From assembly GCA_000231825.2 (NCBI GenBank), contig JH720398.1, positions 77,221 through 141,220 on the forward strand: a stretch of 64,000 bases of DNA. Direction: 5' to 3'. This DNA comes from Tetrahymena elliotti 4EA. Taxonomy: Eukaryota; Ciliophora; Oligohymenophorea; Hymenostomatida; Tetrahymenidae. Shown here piece after piece: positions 12,731 through 24,749 of the stretch. Under the pieces are notes generated by a model that saw only the letters and a list, made by a program, of their open reading frames with translations, searched no databases and was not told the origin of the DNA. The position numbers were made by a program, and so were the translations under genes. Position 1 is the stretch's first letter. Each line of letters starts with the position of its first letter.

Positions 12731-14513
12731 TCATTTTTAGATAGGTAAAACTAAGTTGTCACAAGTTTCGTTTCCTTTAATTTTTAATATATTATCAATT
12801 GTGGTTTAGCATATTGCTGTGATAGCTTCTTGAGTAAAGAATGCTTGGTGACTTGTAACAATAACATTAGGATACATTAAAAGTCTTGCCAAATCATCAT
12901 CATAAATTAAATCAGAGCTCACATCCTTAAAGAAAAAGCCTTCTTCATGTTCGTATACATCAAGAGCTACACCTCCTAATTAGCCTTACTTAAGAGCAGC
13001 TATAACTTCATCAGTTCTCATAAGTTTTCCTCTACCAGTATTAATAATAATAGCACCTTTCTTCATGATATCTATTGTCTTTCTATCAATAATATATTAA
13101 GTAGAAAAGGTCAAAGGGCAGTGAAGTGAAATAATATCACATTCCTTAAACAATGTTGCTTAATCAACATATTTAGCATTGTATTTCTTTACTACTTCTT
13201 CATTTGGATAAGGATCATGACAAAGAATTTCCAAACCAAATCCTTAGCATATTCCCATGAAAGTTTATCCAATCTTACCAGTTCCAATAATACCAATTTT
13301 CTTTTAGTAAAGGTCGAATCCAAGTAAACCATCTAAAGCAAAGTTTCCGTCCTTAGTTCTGTTATGAGCTTTGTGGATTTTTCTTACAAGTGAAAGCAAA
13401 AGAGCCATAGTATGCTCAGCCACTGCATGAGGTGAATATGCAGGAACTCTAACAACTTTAATGTTATTCTAGTAAGCACAATCCAAATCAGTGTTATTAA
13501 AACCAGCACATCTCAAAGCTATTAAATCTATTCCATTCTATTTTATAATTAAATTCATTTAAATCCTTTAATAATAGTAAATTTCGCTTGGAATGTCATG
13601 AATCAAAAAGATTTTGATTACAGTGTTTAAATTTTTTAAGTTTTTAATGAATTGGATGGATCTTAATTATCCAAACAAATTTATTCTGAATAGATTTTAT
13701 TATAAAATCAATTAATAACTTATCCTCTAAATTGATAAAAGATATTTTATATTGACAGAATAAAATGTTTTTTTTCATTTGTGTTATAAAAAGAGGAAAA
13801 TAAATATCATTCATCAAATATTAATCAAATAATTTAATTCATACATTTTTAACCGATCTATTTATTTTATTGATTAATTCTTCATAAATAAATAATATGA
13901 TTAGAATCAAATAATTTATTCTTGTTAAATAAAAAGGGGTATCTTTTTTATTTTTGAAAAATTTAGAATTTAAACTCTATTTTTTTATATTTAAAAATAC
14001 TAATTTATTGTTGTTTGAAATTGGATTCAAACTGTCCTATTTTTTTTTAAGGGAATCTCTAAATAACTTTATACTAAAATAATTGAGCTTAAAAGCTTTT
14101 AAGTTAAATTATTCATTTTTTTATTTTGGAATTAGAATTGGGTTAGCTTTTCATGATTAGGTAGAATTTTAAAAAATGTTTTAGATATTTTGATATTGTT
14201 CTATTAAATTTAAAGTATTAGTAAATTTTATAGTAGGTACCTTGGCAAGAGTCTCAATGGTAGGTTAGTTGAGCTTATCGTTGACAAAAGGGCATATAAC
14301 ATCATAACCTTGAGTTAAAATAGCTGTTTTTTCGTTTAATTCTTCCTCAAAGTAATCAAATATAATTCTTTTTTCAATGGGGAGCTTATCATTGATTTAA
14401 TTGAAGAACTTGATATCATATTTTTTAGCAGAGAAGACAGCTACGCGAGGTGTCTTAGCTGGAGCAGAAGAGTATCTGTAAAATTTGCTAAAGGATTTTA
14501 AAGTATTGAGCAT
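12731..14513 (-). CDS. D-lactate dehydrogenase, NAD-dependent
   Basis: Two exons (14241-14513 and 12731-13537) joined in phase 0 across a 703-base intron give 359 residues. The product interconverts pyruvate and D-lactate with NAD(H). The 2-hydroxyacid dehydrogenase signatures are all present: nucleotide-binding GTGKIGQ, active-site Arg in LRCAGFNN, Glu in DVYEHEEG and His in TSHQAF, with the typical STQYIIDRK and NTGRGK segments. The first ~25 residues are rich in Ser, Lys, Arg and Tyr and poor in acidic residues, and extend beyond the usual start of the family, so a mitochondrial presequence is likely. The intron is long for this window, but its donor (GTACCT) and acceptor (AAATAG) fit. Assignment confident; location inferred. 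Confidence 0.92.
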
Positions 14514-16123
14514 TTCTTCGTTTATTTAAGTTTAAAGTTTTAATAAATTAATAATTTATGTAGAGATTATAAATTAGGATAATAAATTAATTACATTTAA
14601 ATAGAAAAGTATTAATCGTCATAAGGTTTAAGTAGGTCATGCAACGGTATAAAAATAGTCAAAATTTTGTATTATAAAATGTCTTGAAAGTTTAATATTA
14701 ACTTAATAGATTACTAATAAATATCTACTCTTAAAGTGTTGAATCCTAGATATAAAGCTAAAATAATATAATCTAAATCAAATTAAATATGTCTGAAATT
14801 ATTTTTTTGTATTTTTAATAACATTTTTACCAAATAAAGTTTTATTTTCTTTTAACTTACTTAATTCAAAGTAATCATTCATTAACTTAGAAATGACTCA
14901 GTAACACAGCAATGTAAATACAAGATTAAATTTATTTTTCTCAATTCTTAACAGGATAATCACATTACACTATATCAGTCATATCTTTTGGGAGGGAGCT
15001 TAGAATTGAAACAAAACTTTGAGAAATATATTTTTCTTATTAGCTAAAACTTAGAATTAAGTAGAAAAGTATTAAAATTAATTAATTTAATCCAAAATTA
15101 GCCTAATTAATACATATTTTGAGCTGCTAGAAATTATATTTGGGACATATTATTATTTAAGCTGTTCTTTTATATTTTTTCCAGTACATTTGAGTAAGAT
15201 CTTTTGAAAAAAAATAAATATTAGAAAATTTTCCAAATATTTTTCAAAGCTAATGTTTTAAACTATTTTTAGGCTTTCAGAAAGTATCTTTAAGACTGAA
15301 TCTTCCTCTAAATATTACCAGAAGTTTGATAAATTTATATTTCAATTTACATTTCCTTGAAAAAAAAATTAAAAATTCTATCAAAATTAATTCCAAAAAA
15401 CTCACAAAAAATTTTATTTAATTTGTTAATAATGCTTGAGCTCTTCTTAAATTCTAAAAAAGATTTTAATTTTTTCTAAATAAATTTAAAACTGAAAAAT
15501 CTTAAATATCTAATAAAGATTTATTATAATTTTACAATGCATTTAAAACAAAAAACATGAAGCCATCTAAATTAAATATTCATTTTAAATTTGAAAAACA
15601 CTGCAAATTCAAAAAGTAAAAAATTTTGTTTAGACTTTTTTATATTCTTTGTTTTTTTGATTGTTTGCTTGCTTGTTAATAAAATTTATATCCTTCTTAA
15701 ATTCTAAAGATTTTAATTTTTGTATATATCCGTTTAAAAAAGTAGAAAGGTTTTTAATATATGAAGTGCAATTTATGTTAAAAAGAAGGCGATTTAAGCT
15801 ATTGCAGTAAATGCAAGAAAGTAAAATTATAATTTTCACCAATAGATTATCAAAAATAATATATCTATTTACTTTTAGGTTGCTTATTGCTCAAAAGAAT
15901 GCTAGGTTGAAGATTGGAAAAGTGTAACAAATATTTAAAATGCATAAATTTAAAAATGAGATTGCTTTTTTTATTTTTATTAAAGCATAAGCTGACTTGT
16001 GGTAAATAGTAGGTTAGTGTATAATAGCAAATAGTTAGCAAATTTATCTTAAGATAGGATGATCAAAATGTTATGATAAAAATACTAAGAAAGCATTTTA
16101 TAAACATTTATAGATACATATAT
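14514..16123. other. intergenic, no clear gene
   Basis: Divergent spacer between D-lactate dehydrogenase (minus) and the EGLN-like gene (plus), expected to hold both promoters. A standard-code frame at 15630-15842 (minus) is short, lysine/asparagine-rich and unsupported. Nothing else recognised. Confidence 0.5.
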
Positions 16124-17636
16124 ATGATTGATTAAAAAGAAGCAGATACATTTAAATCAAGAAATACATACTACTATAATAAAAAGCATGAAAATTAAAC
16201 AAAATAATGCAAACATAAACATGACCATTCAACCTCTCCTCATACAGAAAATAAAAGCTCTAATGGTTCTTGCTGTACAACTTTTTTTGCTAAAATTTAC
16301 ATCCCAGATAAAGAGTTAACTCACATAGAAAGAGCAGCTAAAGAGACTTTAGCTAAGCACAAGCTTCCCTATGTATTACCAGAACTACTTGATTTTATTG
16401 GAAAGAAATTTTTTAAGCTAAAAGAAGGTATAAAAATATTATCTAAAACGAAAAAATTATTTTATAAATTTGAAAAATTAGATGGAATGAAAGATAAATT
16501 AGAATGGAATAAATAGACTTAAACCTACTTGATTGGAGAATGTCTAAAGGGTGGATGCTAATAGTTTTTCATTAATAAGATTAAAGAGCACTCTCTAAAA
16601 GATTAAAGAGTTGATAGCAAACAACCTCTATTAGTAAATATGTTAAATTATTTAGATAAAGCTAATAATATTTCTATGAAAAACTTAAGTTAGCAACTGT
16701 AACTACATGGAAGGCAAATAACCCTAAAATTCCTTTAGAATTCTTATCTAAAGAATCTCTTAGTGAGTTTATGACAAAAGGATACACCTACATAAAGAAG
16801 TTCATAAATTCTGATAATTATGTCAAGTAAGTCATATATTAACATTCTTTAATAAATATTTGATCTTTTTTCAAGCAAAAAAAAAAGGAAATTTAACTAC
16901 TAAGTTTAAATTAAAATTATTTATAATTTCTTATCAAAAAGAAATTAAATTTTTCAAGAATTTATAATATTTATGCAAAAATTGTAAAGTTCACACTGCT
17001 TTTATTAAATAGCAACTTGTATAAAGAATTAAACTATTTAGAGATGGATGGAAGATTTGATGAACCATCTATGAATGATAGTAAAACCAGATCTGATAGA
17101 CTTTTATGGTTAACTCTTGGAGAAATAAGTGAAAAGGATTTTCCAAATGTTAAAAAAATAGCATTTTAATTATCTGCTTTGCCTTATGAGTTTAATCATA
17201 AAACATAAATATGTGTTTAAATATCAGAGCTGTTTTAAGTAATTATTATTTTATTTTTATACTTTAAATTATAAAATTAAATTTATTAAAGATCAGCTAC
17301 TTTAAGGCTAATGGAAGTTTTTAGAAACCTCATTATGAATCTTCCTTTGATGGAGATTAGGATAATGGAAGGAAAATAAATTGCTTATATTTCAATAGCT
17401 TAGATGATGAAATAGATTGTACAAATTATGGAAAAATTAGAATTTATACAAGTGTTTCATAAAATGAAAATGAGCCAGGCGAATTTGTTGAATTTAATAT
17501 GGAGCCAGATTCATTACTAATTTTCAAGAGCAGATTATTCCCTTATGAAATATTACCTAACAATTCAGATAATTCTAAAAGATTTGTAGTAAGATATTGG
17601 ATAACAGGTCCTATTGAAAATAATAAAAAATTTTGA
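16124..17636 (+). CDS. EGLN-like prolyl 4-hydroxylase homologue, ligands altered
   Basis: The 3' exons 17013-17238 and 17292-17636 join in correct phase to the segment ending at 16826. They encode a domain matching EGLN/PHD oxygenases, which hydroxylate prolines using Fe(II) and 2-oxoglutarate: GYTYIKKFINSDNYV, then SDRLLWL, QISYFKANGSF and SLLIFKSRLFPYEIL, ending FVVRYWITGP. In the family the iron is held by H-x-D and a distal His; here the first site reads H-Y-E and the distal site P-Y-E, so the His is Tyr. The 2-oxoglutarate-binding Arg is present in KRFVVRYW. Upstream, a frame from ATG 16124 encodes a Cys/His-rich start and basic helices, but it joins the catalytic frame only through a one-base shift near 16680, a true frameshift, an unrecognised intron or an assembly error. 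Catalytic activity is doubtful; it may be a pseudoenzyme or decaying gene. Confidence 0.7.
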
Positions 17637-17978
17637 AGGCTTGCTAAAATCTGCATAAAAAATAAAAATTCAATAAAGCTATTAAAAAAAATAAAATTAA
17701 TTATAGCAGGTTACTTAGATTTTTAAGAAATAAATAATTTATTCAATCCTAATTAAAAAAATAGTAAAATCTTTAAATATGTAAATATATACTTAGTCTT
17801 TCAAATAATTATTAAATAAACCTTTTTATAAAAGAAAATTAACAATATTTATTTGTAAATGAGAAGTAGTTTGTTATCTTTCTTTTTCTTTTACATAATT
17901 AAATACTAAACACTTATTCAATTTTCTCAAAAGCAAAAGATTAAAATCTTAAAATTGTCCTTTTTGTTAAATTTCATC

Positions 17979-18395
17979 TCATTTTTCTTTAAATAAAAAC
18001 TCATCTTCGTAATACTTGATATAATCTTTTCTAAGAAATTTCAGAATAAATATTAAATGAACTATTTTTAATCTAGATAGTGTACCCTAAATCTTGTCAC
18101 CTTTAATATCCGCTGCTTTAAATTGACAAGATATCAATACTATAAAAATAAATTTCAATTTGCATAAAGTTGAATGCTATTTTTACAGCAATTTTTTGTG
18201 AAAGGAAAAATAGTTTTGATCAAAGATTGAAAATTGATAAACTGATAAAATTTAGATTTATTAGTAATTCTTATTTAACACTTTACTTAAAATTAATAAA
18301 TAAGCTTATTTAGGTTATACAAAAAATTCTTTGATACAATTTTACCATTTGAAGATATTGAAGAATAAGTTTTTAATAGATATTATAGATAGAAA
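17979..18395 (-). other. open frame without start codon
   Basis: About 139 codons are open on the minus strand down to TGA 17979-17981, with no ATG anywhere. The last third looks coding, with varied residues around AADIKGDKIQGTLSRL and a charged C-terminus. It could be a last exon of an unrecognised gene or a relic. It overlaps plus-strand frames that also look coding, so at most one is real. Confidence 0.25.
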
Positions 18396-18640
18396 TCAAA
18401 CGGAGGATGTAGGATTTTACTTTAATCATGTGATTTATTATGAATATCGTCATGCATGTTACCAAAAATTTTATTAAAAAATCAAGCTGTATTTGAAAGA
18501 AATATTAAATCAAAATTATAATTCATAGAATTAAATTTCTGGAAAAAGCAGTAATAAGCTTTAAAACTTATTTAATCCTAAAAAAAATACTTAAATACTA
18601 AACTAAAAAAAGCTTTAAATACAAATTTCTAAAAAAAAAT
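18308..18640 (+). other. coding-like segments, unresolved
   Basis: Two overlapping plus-strand frames look protein-like. The first (around LPFEDIEEQVFNRYY) ends at a TGA near 18440. The second (around NHVIYYEYRHACYQKFY) continues to the start of the carrier gene. No clean intron joins them. They may be a relic gene, or an upstream exon of something I cannot model. Confidence 0.25.
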
Positions 18641-18647
18641 AGCATAG

Positions 18648-19648
18648 ATGGCTGCAATAGTTCAAGAAAAACATTAAGTAGAGTACAATCCTTGTAAATA
18701 ATTAGCCTTTTATATCTCTATTATCTTTTACATGAACCATTTTACTTAATCTTTTTTTAATTAATAGTAAAGCTTGCTGCTTTCAGTAGTTTAGGTTATT
18801 GGATTGCTGATATGGTCATGTATCCATTAGATACAATTAGCACAAAAATTAAGGCCCACACTCAAGAATTTTTATCATTCAAGGAAGGATATAAATAGGT
18901 TATAAAAGGTGAAGGATTCAGAGGAGTTTTTAGAGGATTTTCAACTACTTTCCCATGCAGCTTTATCCCATCACTACTTTATTTTTCATCCTATGAGAGT
19001 ATGAATAAATATGGAATGAGTTTAATTAAGAAAGTACAAAGTGAGAATATTTAAACTACCTTAAAGATTTCAATGCCTCTTTTAACCTCTTCTTTGGCAG
19101 AAATTATTTGCTTAATCCCATACATGCCATTTGATGTAGTTAGAACTCGTCTTTAGGTTAATGATAAAAACTTTTAATATACCAGCGTTTTTTAAGGTTT
19201 GAGAGATGTGTAATAAAAGGAAGGCTTTTTGAGACTTTATAAAGCTAGTCACATCTATGTTGCAACTACCACTATGTAAACAGGTCTTTTGTTTTGGTTC
19301 TATGAAATGCAAAGATTCTTTTTACTCCATAACACTTAAAGTGAAGATGGAAGACATAAATTAACCCTCTAATAAAGCATTTTAGTCAGTTTATCTAGCT
19401 CCTTACTTTCTACTTTTGTGGTTAATCCCTTCGATTTAATTTTGACTAGATATTAAGTTATTGACTCTAGCTAGCAAAAATTATCTGTAAGATAAATTGC
19501 CAAAGATTTGATTAGACATGAAGGTTACATTGCTTTCTTCAAAGGTTTGACACCTCGTCTCTTAATTTCCTGTGCCAATTCTGTTCTATTTTTACCTGTA
19601 TATGAACACTTTAAAAGTCTTTATGGAATAGATATTAGTGAAAATTGA
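18648..19648 (+). CDS. mitochondrial carrier (SLC25) family protein
   Basis: Exons 18648-18693 and 18768-19648 join in phase to give 308 residues. Three repeats of about 100 residues each carry the carrier signature: YPLDTIST in repeat 1, MPFDVVRTRLQ in repeat 2 and NPFDLILTRYQ in repeat 3, each followed downstream by the aromatic/glycine pattern (EGFRGVFRGF, EGFLRLYKA, EGYIAFFKG). Such proteins exchange metabolites across the inner mitochondrial membrane. The signature normally has Lys or Arg six positions after Pro; repeat 1 has Ser and repeat 3 has Leu there, so the matrix salt-bridge network is weakened. The substrate cannot be assigned. Confidence 0.92.
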
Positions 19649-21114
19649 AAAAAAGTTATTCCTACATCTACTAATTAAAAAAGCATACATATAATAACAT
19701 AATAAATATTTAGCATTACATTAAGAAAATACTAAAGAAGTAATATTATAAAATGAAATGAGACCTTATCAATAAATTCATTCATTCAAGACTATAAAAA
19801 TTAAAATAAACTTGCTAATTTCTTAATTTAAAACCTATCTCCTAATATAATAAAAAAAATAAAAATGGCATATAAAAATTTTAAAAATTAATCATTTTCA
19901 AATTTTGAGTGTTAAATATTTTATTTTTATAAAATTTGTTTTAATTTATTATAATTTTAATTATTTCTCTCAACTGTTTGTTAACCTTTTTTTGAATTCT
20001 TCATTGTTAGAATCTGCTTTTCTTCACATTTTTTATCTTTTTCTTCACATTTTTTATCTTTTTCTAAATAAAAAATAGAAATTTCTCTTTCTTTAACTTG
20101 AATTTAATAATTTAAGATAAGGAGTTAGTATCAATTTTTAATTATGTTATCGTATTATTAAACAAAAATCAATTTAAATTGGTTGTCATTATTTTATTTT
20201 AAGGCTTTAAAAAAAAGTTATTTATTTTTTAATATTTTAATTGAAATTTACTCACTAATAAAATTTTTTATTTAGTTTTAAATTATTTTTCAATTTAAAC
20301 AAAGTATTATCTATCAAATAATATATTTGTTTGGAATATTGTTTGAATTAATTGAAGGAGTTTTTATATTTAAATTTTATTAATCTTGAGATTATTTTTA
20401 GAAAGAAACTTAACCAACTAATAGAATAAATAATTTCTTCTAAAAATTTGATTAGAAATTATCAAAATTAGATGGATTGTTCAAAATAGAAAATTCTTTA
20501 AAAAATCCTAACTATTCGTTTGCTTATTTTTATAAATTTTTGCAAGTTAAGCTGATTTAAATTGCATGGATTAAATTGGATTAAAAATTTTTAACTTTAT
20601 TTTGATTAATTTATACAAAAGCTGATTTATTGAAAAGGTGAATATTTAAATATTGAGTAACAGTTTGATCGAGCAGATTTATTAATATTTAATTTTATAA
20701 TGAATTGCTAAGGAAGGAAGGTAGGAAATATGAAGGCAACAAATAAGATAATTTATGAACAAACAGTAAGATTTATATATAACAAGAAAAGAGAACACTT
20801 AATATATTGCATTATTAAATATTAATTATTAAAATTGATTTATTTTTTTGTTTGGTAAAAATTATTTTAATTTTTGGAATGGTGATTATTATGAAATACT
20901 CGTTCATCTTTTTTTAAAAAAAGTTGTTAATTTTATATAATAGTTAATTTAACTAAGCAAAAATTTAGTAGTTTTTTCAATTTTAAAAAGCCTAATTATT
21001 TTTGTTTAAAGTAGTTTATTATTTTAATAAATACAATTGGTTGAGGGTACTTTCTTTCTCTCATGGTCAACTATGATTTATGGAGAAAGATTTTTTTTTT
21101 CATCAGAATATTTA
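19649..21114. other. intergenic, no gene seen
   Basis: Convergent spacer after the carrier gene (plus) and before the 3' end of the next minus-strand gene. It holds the short tandem repeat at 20021-20062 and otherwise only AT-rich sequence. Confidence 0.5.
20021..20062. repeat. two-copy 21-bp tandem repeat
   Basis: The 21-base unit, starting tcttcacattttttatc, occurs twice in direct succession in noncoding DNA. Its pyrimidine-rich strand is the plus strand. No function suggested. Confidence 0.85.
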
Positions 21115-22478
21115 TCAGCAAAACCTAAGGCAGCCAAAAAAGCCTGTTGACTCTTACATTTTTTAGTCCTTTAAGGGTTATTTTTTATTTGCAAAGTTAT
21201 CAGTCTTTTCATTTTACTATGAATTATTATTATTTGTTATGTTTGTTAAAACTGATCTGTCTAAGTATTTGCCATTTTAAGAATACATCAATTTGGTATC
21301 AGTCATATTCAAGTCTTAGTTTTCAGCTTATGATATCATGATAGAGCTTTCTTTCATAAAAGAGTTCTTTTAGGATTCAGAAACTTTAAACTTCAATCTA
21401 AAGATATTTTTATCATGAAACTTAAGAGCTTTTTGAATGTTGGTGTTGTACATATCTATTTCTATTAAATCAAGGAAGAGTGTATAAATACTGCGGTTAG
21501 GAAAGATGGATATATTTAGTATTGATGGAAAAATTGAACAAATTAATTTGGGAAGTTAGTAAAAAGGAAAGAAGTTATCAAAAAATTATACATGTATTTT
21601 TAATTTGAAATTTATTTTTATAAATTTGAATTCTTGATAGTATGATCAATAAGATTTACTTGCAATATTATATTTAGGAAATCAAAATTTTATTTTATAG
21701 AGAAGGAGAACTCTTTTTAATTTCAGTATAGGTTTCAAATCAATACTAAAATCAGATAAAATTTGTCAAAAAATATATTTATTTTCTTGAAATGCAGCTC
21801 ATTGCATTTCATTTGTTCATTTAGATATATTTGACTATAAAAAAGTAAAATAATAATAAGTATGTTACCTGGATAGCTTGAGTTTTTAGACCCATTCTTT
21901 TTAGCAAAGTATAAACAATAATTTGATGAGCAAAAAGGGAGGTTCAAATCAAATTATTCATTAAGCTGTCTAACCACTCTTTCAACAAAATCGCAAGTTT
22001 ATGGGTACTCATAATCATTTTCGATATCAACTACATATTTCTTTTTCTAATTGTCTTTAAAGTACACCTTGAAATGAGAATATTGTGTGCTCTATATTTT
22101 TATTTTATTTTTAAATTAACGTGATATTAAAATAAATATTTTAAGTGTATATCAAAGAAAGATTTAAATACAAAATTATTGTAGTAGATAAATGAAAACA
22201 AACCCTATTACATTTTCATGAAAATTCATACGATAGTGAAGGTTTCCACGTATAGATTATTTGCTCAAAGTTCCATTCTGAGAATTTGCAGCTTTTAATA
22301 TTAAAACATTTAATTTTAGTCGCTCATCTTTTTACAACAAAAAAGAATGCTTGAGTAATAATTATTTACATTGCTACTTGAGAACGGAAATTTGAGGAAC
22401 GGGAATTTACTTGAACATAGGGGAGAATGAATCTTTAGCTGATTGAGGTAGAGTAGAGCTAGTGGATTATGTTTTCAT
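21115..22478 (-). CDS. multi-exon protein, unknown
   Basis: Three coding blocks were recognised. The first (22478 down to about 22215) reads on from MKTQSTSST through a basic region to NLHYRMNFHEN. The second (about 22095-21870) encodes a compact folded-looking domain, with KYVVDIENDYEYPQTCDF and FCSSNYCLYFAKK. The third (about 21520-21115) begins near IYTLFLDLIEIDMYN, becomes Asn/Gln/Ser-rich and ends GFFGCLRFC at a TGA. The joins between blocks two and three could not be resolved in phase. The first block stays open upstream to about 22600 without another ATG, so an earlier exon is possible. No family recognised; the middle domain might be a ubiquitin-like or RA-type fold, which is a guess. 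Confidence 0.5.
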
Positions 22479-23766
22479 AACAGTCTTGGAAGTTGAGACA
22501 GGCTATTTTAATTGAGAAATAAGAGGGGCTATAGATAATGATTTTGTCTGTAATTGAATTTAGATAAGCTTTAAAGAGTTAATCTATCTATCAAAATATC
22601 TGTGTAGATTTCAGAGAAAGCTAATAAAAATATTAAAGAAGATAACTTTTGTTTATTTAACTAGTCTTTGATAAAATACAAAGAAAAAAGACTTTTTTTA
22701 ATTAATTTTTAATATAAAAATTATAAGAAAGATGATTTATTCAAGAAACTATCCTCATAAATCAAAGAGTCAAATTTCGAAAATTAACAAAATCAATAAA
22801 TATTGCGTCTTCATGATTGATCACTTGAAAAAAGCAGAAACCTTCTCTACTGTGATAATAATGAAAAATAACAAAAAACAAATATTTTGAATGGAACATA
22901 TTATATTATCAGTAAATTGCTACAAAATAAAGTAATCCTTTAATAAAACCTAAGCTAATCTTTCATTTACTGGATTAAAAATATTTTGAGTTAGTTTTCT
23001 TTTCTTTTTCACTGTTTAAATATTGCTGAAATATTTATTTGAAAAATTAATCAGAGATACTAATTGATTGATTGATTAATTTGTGATTATATAAATTATC
23101 AATTTATTTCCTTTATTGATACTGGAATATGTTAGATTTTTCATAAGCGAGTCCTTAAAAAATAAAAATTTCGATTCAGTATAGATTTTGATCAAAAGTA
23201 AATAGAATTTAAAAAAACTTACCAAATTATTTAAATTTAAGATATAGCCTTTTTATTATCAAGCAATTAATCAATCAATAAAAATTAAAAATGCATTATG
23301 AAATTACTTTAAAGTTTTTGAGCTATTGCAAATCTTTTAGTTAATAAATGTAATTTACTATTCACTCAATTCAAAAATACTTTTCCCTCTAAAAACAATC
23401 AATAAAATTAAAATGCATCAATCAACTCAAAAAAACTTGATATATATCAACACAATATTTTTCTATTGAGTTTAAAATTGTATTTCAGGTAATTTCAAAT
23501 AAATAAATTGTTGATGATGATGAAAAAGAAATGAAATAAATTATTTCTGTTTTTGAATCAAAAAATTACTTCACTCACTTCTAAAAAAATGAAAAATAAA
23601 AATGATTTTAAATTTATAATAGATTTCTGTTGAAATTAATGACACATTTTTTTAGCAAATATATTTGAATTTTAATCAAACAAGTTTTAAAAATCTAATT
23701 TAATAAATATTCTTTTTTGGTCTACTTCAGCTTAAGTATTTCTTTAATCTTTAACAAAGATGAAAA
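22479..23766. other. intergenic, nothing clear
   Basis: AT-rich spacer between minus-strand genes, with short TGAT/AATC-type simple repeats near 23060-23090. A possible 5' coding extension of the preceding gene reaches about 22600. Nothing else recognised. Confidence 0.45.
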
Positions 23767-24339
23767 TCAATTCTATTGGCCTTAGTCATCTTCATTTTTT
23801 ATTGATTCATCATTTTACTTTTTGTTACCATACTTTTCAGCACTTTTTCTTTTTCTTCTATCTTATTATTTCTTTTTCTTTTCTTCCTTTTGCATTTTTT
23901 TACTATTTTCTCCATTAATAAGAACATCTAATTTCTCTGATAATTGTTTCAAGCAATATTGTTTATTCTTTTCTAATTCCCTACTTGCATGAGAGCGAAC
24001 TTGAATACCTGTTGGTTTATGAATTAATACTGCATTATTACTGGTTTTATTTACGCATTAACCTCCAGGCCCAGATCCTTTCACGAATTTCCATTCTAAA
24101 TCCTTTTCTTCAATTACAGGTTTAACTCTTTCTTTTTTTTTAGGCTACTAGATGCTAGATTGAACTCTTTCAGGCTTGCTTACTTCTAAATTTAAATCCT
24201 TATTATTGTCATTACTTACAGTGAAATAGTATTATTAAGTAAAACGAATATTTTAAACTTTATCTAATTAAAAAGCTTTATAGCAATTGCTAGTGTTTTT
24301 TTAGAACAAATATCTAAAATTACGTAAATAATTAATCAT
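23767..24339 (-). CDS. MTRFR/ICT1-like peptide chain release factor, GGQ domain
   Basis: An intronless frame of 190 residues. The central ~70 residues hold the class-I release-factor catalytic domain: GSGPGGQCVNKTSN contains the GGQ motif that enters the ribosomal peptidyl-transferase centre to hydrolyse peptidyl-tRNA, followed by the family's HKPTGIQVRSHASREL. There is no stop-codon-recognition domain, so it belongs with the short rescue factors (MTRFR, ICT1) rather than full RF1/RF2. The N-terminus (MINYLRNFRYLFQ) is basic and aromatic with no acidic residue, typical of a mitochondrial presequence. The C-terminal tail is strongly Lys/Glu/Arg-rich, as in rescue factors that bind the decoding region. 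Role in rescuing stalled mitochondrial ribosomes is inferred from the family. Confidence 0.9.
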
Positions 24340-24749
24340 TTTTACAATTTCTATTTGTAAAATCTGTGGATCAAAATATCAAAATACTATACAAATGATA
24401 AAAAAGTAAAAATTCAATACAAATGTTAAATTTTATCTAAAATTTCTAAAAAAATCAATTATGAAAAAAAAAATAATCTCGAAACCACTCTTTTTATGTA
24501 AGTGAGAAAAGAGTGAAATTTAGTTATAAAAAGAAAATTAGTTTATTGTTTAATAAATTAGAAATAATACCTATAAATATAATTAAAATAATAATATAAA
24601 GTAGAAGGTTTTATATAAATTAAATGAACTAATTAATTAATTAAATTATAATAGTCTTCAAAATTCTTTATTTGATATATAATGAGACAAGATCTTATTC
24701 AATCATTAATTTTTCAGTCCTTCCATCAAATAAACTAAAAATCCAACTA

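Noticed and set aside
15630..15842. 70-codon minus-strand frame in the spacer before the EGLN-like gene
   Set aside because: Lys/Asn/Ile-rich composition as in random AT-rich DNA, no domain, and no support from neighbours.
19112..19312. 66-codon minus-strand frame
   Set aside because: Antisense to exon 2 of the mitochondrial carrier gene.
21147..21341. 64-codon plus-strand frame rich in Phe/Leu/Tyr
   Set aside because: Antisense to the last exon of the 21115-22478 gene.
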